From NCBI GenBank assembly GCA_900549975.1, contig URQK01000032.1, positions 1 through 16,157 on the forward strand: a stretch of 16,157 nt of DNA, in the 5' to 3' direction. This stretch comes from an uncultured Mollicutes bacterium (GTDB lineage Bacteria; Bacillota_I; Bacilli_A; RFN20; CAG-826). The notes beneath the pieces were generated by a model. The model saw only the letters and a list, made by a program, of their open reading frames with translations, ran no database searches and had not been told where the DNA came from. Both the position numbers and the translations under genes were made by a program. How positions within the stretch are numbered: position 1 is the first letter of the stretch; every line of letters begins with the position of its first letter. Below are positions 1 through 7,419 of this stretch, piece by piece.

Positions 1-996
1 TTATTAATTATTAGTTTAGTAAGAAGACCAACAGATTTATATTTATACTCATTTTTGGCAATTTTATCAACAATATTAAATGTAATAATAAACGTGTTTT
101 GTTTAAGAAAATATGTTACTTTTAAATATGTTGGTCCTTATGAATTTAAATCATATTTAAAGCCGATTTTTGTAGTATTTATTATTTCTTTAATGTTAAC
201 TTTATATAACTCCACTGATACATTTATTTTAGGGTTCTTAGATAAATCAAAGAGTCAAGTAGCTAATTACTCTGTAGGTGTTAAAAGCATTGAAATTATA
301 ATTGCGCTTATTACTTCTCTTGATGCAGTATTTATTCCAAGAGCTACAAGATATTTTAAAATGGATAACAAATACTTCTTTAATAACTTGACTAGATATG
401 GTTTTAATATTTGTTTATTTATTGCTATTCCCGCGATTGCATCAATGTCTATGTTATCACATCAAATAACAAACATAATATCGGGAGGAAGTCAAGAATA
501 TCAAGAAGCTCCAATTATATTAATTATACTAGTTACTATGTCTTTAACATTCTCGTTATCTGATATGATTTATGAGCAAGTACTTCTACCAATGAAAAAA
601 GAAAAATACTACCTATATACTTTACTTCTTGGCGCAGTTTTAAATATCGGTGGCTCAATATATTTAGGTAATATTTTTAAAGAGTATAATAATAATCCCG
701 CAATTGGAGTAGCAATTGCTACAATGTTAACGGATATCATCGTATTAATCAATTTAATTGTTGTAGCTAAAGAATATGTAATCAAAGCATTGTTTAATAA
801 GAATACTCTTAAATTAGTTGTTGGTGGAATTTGTGTCTTAATAACATCATTTTTAATTGCTTATGTCATTCCACTTAAAAATGATATTGTTAAAATAATT
901 TTAACTGTTTGTGTAGGAGCAGTTGTTTATATTGTTTCATTAGCTTTATTAAAAGAAGATTTAGTTTATTCCTTTATTAGAAAAAAGAATAAATAA
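1..996 (+). CDS. Polysaccharide/oligosaccharide flippase (Wzx-like, MATE/MOP superfamily), 5' partial
   Basis: The reading frame is already open at base 1, so the start lies outside the window. A TTG at 55 is only an internal Leu codon without a ribosome binding site. The visible 331 residues hold about eight to nine hydrophobic helices. They include a segment around residues 55-130 with an N-S-T-D-T-F-I-L-G-F core, a G-V-K and a P-R-A-T motif, as in the second half of Wzx/RfbX-type lipid-linked oligosaccharide flippases (usually about 450-500 aa, 12-14 helices). Such proteins move undecaprenyl-linked repeat units across the membrane for capsule, exopolysaccharide or teichoic-acid-like polymers. 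The C-terminus is basic (IRKKNK), as expected for a cytoplasmic tail. The gene ends TAA and runs into a terminator shared with the convergent LRR gene. A MurJ-like or other MATE-fold transporter remains possible. Family-level confidence is good; the substrate is unknown. Confidence 0.85.
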   Translation, partial: LLIISLVRRPTDLYLYSFLAILSTILNVIINVFCLRKYVTFKYVGPYEFKSYLKPIFVVFIISLMLTLYNSTDTFILGFLDKSKSQVANYSVGVKSIEIIIALITSLDAVFIPRATRYFKMDNKYFFNNLTRYGFNICLFIAIPAIASMSMLSHQITNIISGGSQEYQEAPIILIILVTMSLTFSLSDMIYEQVLLPMKKEKYYLYTLLLGAVLNIGGSIYLGNIFKEYNNNPAIGVAIATMLTDIIVLINLIVVAKEYVIKALFNKNTLKLVVGGICVLITSFLIAYVIPLKNDIVKIILTVCVGAVVYIVSLALLKEDLVYSFIRKKNK

Positions 997-1010
997 TTGC
1001 TGAAATTAAA

Positions 1011-1041
1011 AAAAAACGCACCATTTCGATGCGTTTTTATT
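1011..1041. terminator. Bidirectional intrinsic terminator between flippase and LRR gene
   Basis: The arms AAAAACGCA (1012-1020) and TGCGTTTTT (1030-1038) form a perfect 9-bp stem with a 9-nt loop. A T-rich tract follows on the plus strand, and the run of A before the left arm gives a U-tract on the minus strand. It sits in the 45-bp gap between two convergent genes, so it can end both transcripts. Confidence 0.85.
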
Positions 1042-3036
1042 TTACCATAATACTACTTTGTTATCAGCATCATAATGCCAACAATCAGCTTTTTCTGTTT
1101 TTGAATAATATATTACTTTCGCATTAGTTGGATTCCAACCATCAAGCCAACCACTTTTTGGTGCCTCGGTTACTCCAACAAAGATTTTTTCTAATTTGTC
1201 ACAACCTGCAAAAGCATCTTTTTCGATTGTAGATACTTTTCCAAGTAATTGGATATTTACTAAATTATTACAACCTTTAAAAGCACTATTTTTAATAGTA
1301 ACCACATTTTCAGGTACCACTAATTCAGTTAAACTTGTACATTTTTCAAATATAGAATTATTTAATGTTTTAAATGATGAATTAGTAGGTAATGATACAT
1401 TCTTCAAATTAGAACAACCGCTAAATACTGATGCTTGCATAGCGGTAACATCATTTGGAATAACAATTGATTCTAATGAGGTATCACCCGCAAAACATTC
1501 AGCGTTAATTGCGGTAAATTTATGATTTTTATCTCTGTTTCCAAAATTAACTTTTGTTAAATTAACACAATTTTTTAACATACCACGTTCAAATCTACTT
1601 ATAGTTATAGGTGTATTAAATTCAATTAATCCTGTTCCTTCAAAAGCACTTTCGCCAATTTGTACAATTGATTTTTCCACAGGAACTTTTTGAGATTGAT
1701 CTTTTCCTATATATCGATCTTCTTCAAATGTTTTATAAGGGAATTCAATTGCAGTTAATTTTATACATCCATTAAAAGCATTATTTCCAATAGTTTGAAT
1801 ACCAGTATAAGTGTAGGTATATAAAGTATTACCATATTCATCTTGTTCTACTATTGAAGAATCATATTCGTTATAAACTATACTTTTGGTTTGAATCATA
1901 TCTTCTTCTTTGATTAATTCAATACTTTCTAAAGCAGTATCGCCCATAAATAATTCACTTGGAATAGTTTGAATTAGTTTTGGTGTTTTAAATGTTTTTA
2001 TTCTTGTATTTTTAAAAGCACCAACACCTAAGAAATTAACATTATCACTTAAAACCATTTCAGTGATATTAACATCATTTTCAAAAGCATAATTATCAAT
2101 TCTTGTAACACTTGTAGGAATTGTTATATTACCTAAATTCGAACAATTTGCAAAAGTAGAATTATTAATACTAGTTAATTCATTAGATAATGTAATTGAA
2201 CTAATATTCGTGCCATTAAATGCACTGCTACCAATAGAAGTTACTTTAGATAAATCAATGTTTTCTAAACTATTACAATTTTCAAAAGCACTATCACTTA
2301 TTTCTGTAACATTTTTAAGATCAACAGATTTTAAATTTTTACAATTAGCAAATACTTCTTTTGGTAATTGTGTATATTTTGTTGGTAATTCAACACCAAC
2401 AATACCAGGTTGATCTTTAAATGAACCTGAACATAATTCTTTTACTACACTTGGAATATATAAATATTGATTACTAGCAACTTCATTTTTACCTTTATCA
2501 TCTTCAGATTTAATAGTGGTATTATTTTGAATTACCCCATCATATTTATAAAGGAAATCTTCAAACATAATGAATTTATCACCATATTCATCAGTAATTG
2601 ATTTATATTCCCAATTATCTGATCCTTCAAACACATCAACGCCAACAGAAGTTAATTCACCTTTAACAATTACTTTTTTAAGATTAGCACAATTTCCAAA
2701 TGCTTGATCACCAATTACTGTAACGCTTTTAGGCAAAACAACTGTTTTAAGATGATCTAAGCCATAAAATGCTTGAGCATCAATACCCACTACTTCATGA
2801 CCTTTTAATTGCTTAGGAACTTCAAAATAAGAAGGATAATTTTTATCTTGGTTAATTGCGGTAATATAAGCAACTGAAGTTTTAGTAGCAGAATTTTTTT
2901 CATATCTAAAGCTTATATAGCCAATGTTTTGAAGATCTTTTAAAGAAAATTCAATTAAAGCCCAATATATGCCCGTAACAACTGCGACTGTGCCTAACAC
3001 AGGAAAGAATATTTTACAAAATTTTTTCTTATTCAT
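1042..3036 (-). CDS. Membrane-anchored BspA-type leucine-rich repeat protein, last gene of the opp operon
   Basis: A 664-residue protein. Residues 1-5 are basic and residues 7-28 are a hydrophobic signal/anchor helix without a lipobox or clear signal-peptidase site, so it is probably held in the membrane facing outwards. From about residue 80 to the end there are roughly 19 LRR_5-type (BspA/Treponema) units of about 23 residues, with the pattern A-F-x-x-C-x-x-L-x-x-I-x-L-P-x-x-V-x-x-I. Non-LRR insertions occur near residues 140-195, 380-420 and 440-460. The tail (last ~45 residues) has W..GW, YYSKTE, CWHY and a final W, a cap seen in many gut Bacilli LRR proteins. I prefer the ATG at 3036 to the GTG at 3045: AAGGAAGG lies 8 nt before the ATG but would overlap the GTG. 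The ATG overlaps the end of oppF by 8 nt, so translation is probably coupled. BspA-like LRRs usually bind proteins or host surfaces; a role with the peptide transporter is inference from position only. Confidence 0.9.
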   Translation of the reverse strand: MNKKKFCKIFFPVLGTVAVVTGIYWALIEFSLKDLQNIGYISFRYEKNSATKTSVAYITAINQDKNYPSYFEVPKQLKGHEVVGIDAQAFYGLDHLKTVVLPKSVTVIGDQAFGNCANLKKVIVKGELTSVGVDVFEGSDNWEYKSITDEYGDKFIMFEDFLYKYDGVIQNNTTIKSEDDKGKNEVASNQYLYIPSVVKELCSGSFKDQPGIVGVELPTKYTQLPKEVFANCKNLKSVDLKNVTEISDSAFENCNSLENIDLSKVTSIGSSAFNGTNISSITLSNELTSINNSTFANCSNLGNITIPTSVTRIDNYAFENDVNITEMVLSDNVNFLGVGAFKNTRIKTFKTPKLIQTIPSELFMGDTALESIELIKEEDMIQTKSIVYNEYDSSIVEQDEYGNTLYTYTYTGIQTIGNNAFNGCIKLTAIEFPYKTFEEDRYIGKDQSQKVPVEKSIVQIGESAFEGTGLIEFNTPITISRFERGMLKNCVNLTKVNFGNRDKNHKFTAINAECFAGDTSLESIVIPNDVTAMQASVFSGCSNLKNVSLPTNSSFKTLNNSIFEKCTSLTELVVPENVVTIKNSAFKGCNNLVNIQLLGKVSTIEKDAFAGCDKLEKIFVGVTEAPKSGWLDGWNPTNAKVIYYSKTEKADCWHYDADNKVVLW

Positions 3037-4039
3037 GCTTAGCACCTTCCTTTAAATTAGCAATAATTTCTTTATATCTTTTTAATTCTTTTAAATTACA
3101 ACGAACGTAGTGATGTTTTTCAACTTCATAAAAATCTGCTGGATCATCACTAGTATAGTTATGAATACTTGGATTATAAACAAATGAAACTTTATTTTTT
3201 TCAATTGCAGGATCTGGTAAAGGAATTGCGGATAATAAAGATTGAGTATACGGATGAAGTGGAACTTCAAACAAACGATCAGCAGGACATAATTCTACTA
3301 AACGTCCTTGGTAAATAACCGCAATACGATCCGAAATATATTTTACAACTGATAAATCGTGAGCAATAAATAATACGGTTAATCCACGTTCTTCTCTAAA
3401 TTCTTTAATTAAGTTTAATACTTGAGCACGAATAGATACGTCAAGTGCAGAAATTGGTTCATCGGCAATAATTAATTCTGGGTTCATAATCATACAACGC
3501 GCAATACCAATACGTTGACGTTGTCCGCCTGAGAATTCATGTGGATAACGTTTTAAGTGTTCAACGCTTAGTCCAACACGGCGAATCATTTTTTCTACTT
3601 TTTGACGACGATCTGCCTCATCTTTATACAAGTGGAAAGCTCTTAATCCTTCAGAAATAATGTAATCAACATTACTACGATCATTTAATGACGCTGAAGG
3701 ATCTTGGAAAATCATTTGAATTTTAGTTTTCAAATTTCTTTCTTTTTCTTTACCGATTTTTCCAGAAATTACTTCTTTATTATCACCATAAAGAATTTTT
3801 CCACCTGAAATAGGAATAATGCGAATTAAGCCTCTACCAATGGTTGTCTTACCACTACCGGATTCACCAACAAGGCCAAGAATTTCGCCTTTATAGATAT
3901 CAAGATTTAAATCTTTAATAATAACTCTTTCATAAATACCATGTTTAAATGATATTTTTACATCTTGGAAAGATACTAAGACATCACGGCGATTATTTTG
4001 ATGATGTACATCAACATACTTTATGACTTCATTATTCAT
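3029..4039 (-). CDS. oppF: Oligopeptide ABC transporter ATP-binding protein OppF/AmiF-like
   Basis: One of the two ATPases that power oligopeptide import. Residue numbers are for the 336-residue product. Walker A GESGSGKT is at about 58-65, the Q-loop Gln in IFQDP near 112, signature FSGGQ at about 169-173, Walker B LIIADEP at about 189-195 and the switch His near 227. The C-terminal oligopeptide/dipeptide-transporter region has HPYTQSLLSAIP and ends HHYVRCNLKELKRY, like the Ami/Opp systems of Lactobacillales and without the cysteine cluster of many Opp/Dpp ATPases. A TTG at 4054 lies farther upstream, but ATG 4039 is preceded by GGCGGTGA at good spacing and overlaps the oppD stop by 8 nt (ATGAATAA), so ATG 4039 is chosen. 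The LRR gene downstream overlaps it in the same way. Paired with OppD, it should form the cytoplasmic heterodimer. Confidence 0.93.
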   Translation of the reverse strand: MNNEVIKYVDVHHQNNRRDVLVSFQDVKISFKHGIYERVIIKDLNLDIYKGEILGLVGESGSGKTTIGRGLIRIIPISGGKILYGDNKEVISGKIGKEKERNLKTKIQMIFQDPSASLNDRSNVDYIISEGLRAFHLYKDEADRRQKVEKMIRRVGLSVEHLKRYPHEFSGGQRQRIGIARCMIMNPELIIADEPISALDVSIRAQVLNLIKEFREERGLTVLFIAHDLSVVKYISDRIAVIYQGRLVELCPADRLFEVPLHPYTQSLLSAIPLPDPAIEKNKVSFVYNPSIHNYTSDDPADFYEVEKHHYVRCNLKELKRYKEIIANLKEGAKHE

Positions 4040-5117
4040 GATGTTCACCGCCAATCTCTAAATCTTTTTGAATTTCACTAGATACTTCTTTAATACGCTT
4101 TGATAAGTTTTTAATAAGTGCTGGTTTTTCAATATGTGGAGCACGTGGATCAAGTAACCATGTCTTAGCGGAATGAGTATCACTAATTTTAAACATTGGT
4201 GGATCAATAAGGAAATCAATACGCATGGCATATTTATTTCTTACTGCAAATGCATCGCCAATAATTTCGCTTGTAAATGTTGGTGGGTTACCTGGAATAT
4301 AACTTAATGGCTCATCTTTACTTCCTAATTGAGGAAGTGATGATAATAATGCCCAAGTATATGGATGAGCCGAACGATAGAAGATATCTTCAACAGTTCC
4401 ATATTCAACAATTTGACCACCATACATAACAGCTACACGATCAGCAACATTAGCAACAACGCCTAAATCGTGAGTAATAAATATTGTTGTCCATTTATAT
4501 TCTTTTTGTAATTCTTTAATAAGTGATAAGATTTGCGCTTGTACTGTTACGTCAAGAGCGGTTGTAGGCTCATCACAAATAAGAATTTCAGGTCGACATG
4601 CTAAGGCAATAGCAATAACGACACGTTGACGCATACCACCAGAATATTGGAAAGGATAATCATTATATCTCTTTTCTGGCTCTGGAATACGAACTTTTCT
4701 AAGTAAATTAATAGCTTCTTTTTTGGCTTCTTCTTTGCTTAATCCGTGATGTAAACGTAATACTTCAGAGATTTGGTAACCAATAGAAAATAAAGGATTT
4801 AAAGAAGTCATTGGGTCTTGGAAGATAGTAGCAATTCTTTTGCCACGAATTCCCGCCCATTCTTCCGATTTTTTTAAAGTTGTTAAATCTAAATCGCCAA
4901 ACATAATACTACCATTAGAAATATAACCATTACTATCAAGCATACCAGTAAATGTTTTAGTAAATACTGATTTACCAGAACCAGATTCTCCAACAATAGC
5001 TAATGTTTCGCCTTCATAAACATCAAGAGAAATATTACGAATAACAGACATCTTTTTACCATGAGATAAGAATCCCACGCTTAAGTCTTTTACTTCAAGA
5101 ACTTTTTTCTTTTCCAT
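4032..5117 (-). CDS. oppD: Oligopeptide ABC transporter ATP-binding protein OppD/AmiE-like
   Basis: Second ATPase of the oligopeptide importer, 361 residues, a normal length. Walker A GESGSGKS is at 43-50, Q-loop Gln100 in IFQDPMTSLNP, signature YSGGM at 158-162, Walker B ILICDEP at 178-184 and the switch His at 216. The C-terminal domain has GNPPTF (276-281), GDAFAVRNKYA (287-297), PPMFK and TWLLDPRAP. This is the Lactobacillales AmiE/OppD pattern, in which the CxxxxxxC-type cysteines of Dpp/enteric Opp ATPases are replaced. ATG 5117 follows AGGAGG, which overlaps the oppC TAG stop; the gap to oppC is 10 nt. The 3' end overlaps oppF. Confidence 0.95.
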   Translation of the reverse strand: MEKKKVLEVKDLSVGFLSHGKKMSVIRNISLDVYEGETLAIVGESGSGKSVFTKTFTGMLDSNGYISNGSIMFGDLDLTTLKKSEEWAGIRGKRIATIFQDPMTSLNPLFSIGYQISEVLRLHHGLSKEEAKKEAINLLRKVRIPEPEKRYNDYPFQYSGGMRQRVVIAIALACRPEILICDEPTTALDVTVQAQILSLIKELQKEYKWTTIFITHDLGVVANVADRVAVMYGGQIVEYGTVEDIFYRSAHPYTWALLSSLPQLGSKDEPLSYIPGNPPTFTSEIIGDAFAVRNKYAMRIDFLIDPPMFKISDTHSAKTWLLDPRAPHIEKPALIKNLSKRIKEVSSEIQKDLEIGGEHHE

Positions 5118-5127
5118 AACTATCCTC

Positions 5128-6105
5128 CTAACGATGATTCTTAGGATCAGTAGCGTCCGCTAAAGCTAAACCTAAATAGAAGAAACAAACTGTTAATGGG
5201 ACCATGACAACCATTGGCGCAAACAATATATGCGGATGCGTTGCCCATTTTGGATCACTAGCAGCAAGTGTTAATACTTGTCCTAATGTAACTTTTTCTG
5301 CAGCATTAAAACTTAAGTTGAAGTAAGCTAATCCAACTTCAGAAGAAATTGCACCTGGAATTGCTGTAGAAACAACTGTAACAATAACAGAAATTAGATA
5401 AGGTAATAAGTTATGAGTAATCATTGCTTTTGCTGAACTACCAAGAGTTTGAGAAGCAATATTATATTCACGATTTCTAATAATAATAATTTGATTACGA
5501 ATAAATCCTGCAAGTCCCATCCATCCAAAGGCACAAAGTACTAAAACAATAGTCCAGAATGAACGATTTAAGAATTGCATTAATAAAATGTAAATTAAGA
5601 TAGAAGGAATATTACTAATAAAGTTACGCAACTCAATTAAAATAGGATCTAACCATTTAAAATATCCCCACATTGAACCAATCAATATTCCAAAGAAAGT
5701 ATCGATAAGAGCCACAACAGTACCAAGGAGTAAAGAAAGTTGTGTTCCTTTCCATACCAATGTCCAAAGATCAAGTTCGGAATATGCACCCATTTGTCCA
5801 CCAGCAATGCCGAATAAGTGTTCAGCAGATGGTCCTTCATAAGCACGTCCTGTAAAGACATCACGGGTTGTACCAATAACTTCATATTGTTGAATTAATG
5901 GGCCAATGAAAGCCATTAATACCAATAATCCTAAAATAACAATACACACAATTGTCAATGGATTTTTCCATAATTGTTTGAATGTTTCACCCCAATAAGA
6001 ATATGGAGTTTCATCAAGCTTTTCTGCCTCATCATTAGAGGTTCCAACAATTGTGAATAATTCTTTATTATCAAATTCAATAATATCATCAATGTTTTTT
6101 GCCAT
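5128..6105 (-). CDS. oppC: Oligopeptide ABC transporter permease OppC/AmiD-like
   Basis: Inner permease of the importer, 325 residues. The acidic cytoplasmic N-terminus (1-45) is followed by a first helix at about 50-70. After an extracytoplasmic stretch with EHLFGI (95-100, the usual P-S-x-x-H-x-F-G-T-D region), the BPD_transp_1 core of about five helices spans 120-318. The EAA coupling loop is at about 213-237 (IASQTLGSSAKAMITHNLLP) and contacts the ATPases. The C-terminus DATDPKNHR matches the typical D-x-x-D-P-K-x-R ending of OppC. The start ATG 6105 has AAGGGGGTGG upstream, overlapping the oppB stop; the gap between the two genes is 13 nt. The stop TAG is part of the oppD ribosome binding site. 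Confidence 0.95.
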   Translation of the reverse strand: MAKNIDDIIEFDNKELFTIVGTSNDEAEKLDETPYSYWGETFKQLWKNPLTIVCIVILGLLVLMAFIGPLIQQYEVIGTTRDVFTGRAYEGPSAEHLFGIAGGQMGAYSELDLWTLVWKGTQLSLLLGTVVALIDTFFGILIGSMWGYFKWLDPILIELRNFISNIPSILIYILLMQFLNRSFWTIVLVLCAFGWMGLAGFIRNQIIIIRNREYNIASQTLGSSAKAMITHNLLPYLISVIVTVVSTAIPGAISSEVGLAYFNLSFNAAEKVTLGQVLTLAASDPKWATHPHILFAPMVVMVPLTVCFFYLGLALADATDPKNHR

Positions 6106-6118
6106 TTACTCCACCCCC

Positions 6119-7324
6119 TTATTCTGATGTCAAGCTGACACGAGGGTCAACAATAGCAGTAACAATATCACCAGCAAGGTAAGCGACAATCGAAATTAAC
6201 GCCGAAACAACAACAATACCTTGAAGTGCATAAGTATCATTTGAGTTATTTGCGGTAATTAGTAAACCACCTAAACCTGGAATACCATAAATATTTTCAA
6301 TATAGAAAGAACCAAGCAATGCACCTAATACCGCAGATGGAATAGATCTAACTAAAGGTACTATAGCGTTTCTTAACACATGAGTGTACATAATTCTATT
6401 TTCTGATAAGCCTTTTGCTCTAGCAAATTTAACATAATCTGAGTTAAATTCATCAAGCATGAATCTTCTTACCCAAAGAGCAATACCAGCCATACCAGTC
6501 AATCCCATGGTAAGAGCAGGTGCTAACCAGCTTACAAAGTTATTGGCGTCATATTGGTTTGGTAACCCAATAGCGTATACTAAAAGTAATTGCCAAATAT
6601 AGTAATAAGCAATTCCCGGAATTGCATCAATAGAAATAATATAAGTTTTACCTATCTTATCAATTATGCCATCTTTATGCTTAGCCATTAATACACCTAG
6701 AGGATAACCTATAGCAAGTTCAATAACAACCGCCAAAATGCCAACTCTAAATGAGTGAATCATTTTTTCTTTGAAAATAATATCAATAACATATGGACTA
6801 TCATAACCTGGTAAGAAATACGATATACCTAAATCCATAATAAATGTACGGCAATCATGGACATTAACATAACTTATAGTTTGTCCAGCAGCATTAGTAA
6901 TAGTTTGTAAAGTGTCTTCCGTACAAACAATTTTTGGGAAAGGTAAAATTTTATAGTAATAATTAAATATTTGTCCTATTACTTCACCAAAGCTATCGCC
7001 ATATAGACCAAGTTCTTTTAAAATTTCGTTACAGCGAGCATTTCGAATTTGTTCTGGCATTTTATCCCATGACCCAATAACTTGCTTACAAATTGCTCTT
7101 GGATCTTTTAAACGTAAAAGTAAATATGTCGCAGTAATTGCAAGCATAATTGAAATCAAAGCTGAGCCAATTCTTTTTAATGAATAAATTAAAAGGGGAT
7201 GGGCAAATATGCTTTGAATTTTTTGGTTGTTTTTAAAAATTATTCTACGCGATACTAAAATAACAAAAACAATGAATAATAATACCAGCGCAATAATGGT
7301 GTAACCGATTAAAAATGTCTCCAT
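6119..7324 (-). CDS. oppB: Oligopeptide ABC transporter permease OppB/AmiC-like with extra N-terminal helix
   Basis: Permease subunit, 401 residues. The canonical first helix of OppB is at about 47-71 (LKRIGSALISIML...). Here it is preceded by an additional hydrophobic helix at 4-25 and a basic linker (RRIIFKNNQK). Residues 72-188 form a large extracytoplasmic region with four cysteines (79, 98, 134, 158). The BPD_transp_1 core runs from about 188 to 393, with the EAA loop at 296-323 (DYVKFARAKGLS...THVLRNAIVP), IENIYGIPGLG at 342-352 and the family ending IVDPRVSL. Enlarged first loops occur in Ami-type permeases of Streptococcus/Lactobacillus. ATG 7324 has AAGGAGG 6-7 nt upstream. It is separated from oppA by 95 bp holding a hairpin. 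Confidence 0.94.
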   Translation of the reverse strand: METFLIGYTIIALVLLFIVFVILVSRRIIFKNNQKIQSIFAHPLLIYSLKRIGSALISIMLAITATYLLLRLKDPRAICKQVIGSWDKMPEQIRNARCNEILKELGLYGDSFGEVIGQIFNYYYKILPFPKIVCTEDTLQTITNAAGQTISYVNVHDCRTFIMDLGISYFLPGYDSPYVIDIIFKEKMIHSFRVGILAVVIELAIGYPLGVLMAKHKDGIIDKIGKTYIISIDAIPGIAYYYIWQLLLVYAIGLPNQYDANNFVSWLAPALTMGLTGMAGIALWVRRFMLDEFNSDYVKFARAKGLSENRIMYTHVLRNAIVPLVRSIPSAVLGALLGSFYIENIYGIPGLGGLLITANNSNDTYALQGIVVVSALISIVAYLAGDIVTAIVDPRVSLTSE

Positions 7325-7359
7325 TATTTTCCTCCTTGTGCTTCCTTAAAAATGCATAA

Positions 7360-7387
7360 GAGATTAGATCATAGTAGACCTAATCTC
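7360..7387 (-). promoter_or_regulatory. Intercistronic hairpin between oppA and oppB
   Basis: GAGATTAG (7360-7367) and CTAATCTC (7380-7387) form a perfect 8-bp stem, extended inside by two more pairs after one mismatch. It lies in the 95-bp gap downstream of the binding-protein gene. In the minus-strand transcript a weak T-rich stretch (TTATGCATTTTT) follows. Such hairpins commonly stabilise or partly end the mRNA so that the binding protein outnumbers the permeases; that role is inferred here. Confidence 0.6.
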
Positions 7388-7419
7388 ATTAAAAAATTTT
7401 TGTTTAATAGAATTAACAA

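Noticed and set aside
1196..2413. Plus-strand open frames inside the LRR gene
   Set aside because: Antisense shadows of the repeat-coding strand; no ribosome binding site and their composition mirrors the LRR repeats.
1196..2800. Possible DNA tandem repeat or CRISPR-like array
   Set aside because: The periodicity of about 69 bp comes from degenerate protein-level leucine-rich repeats; the DNA units are not near-identical.
5682..5885. 67-codon minus-strand frame within oppC
   Set aside because: Out-of-frame within a clear permease gene.
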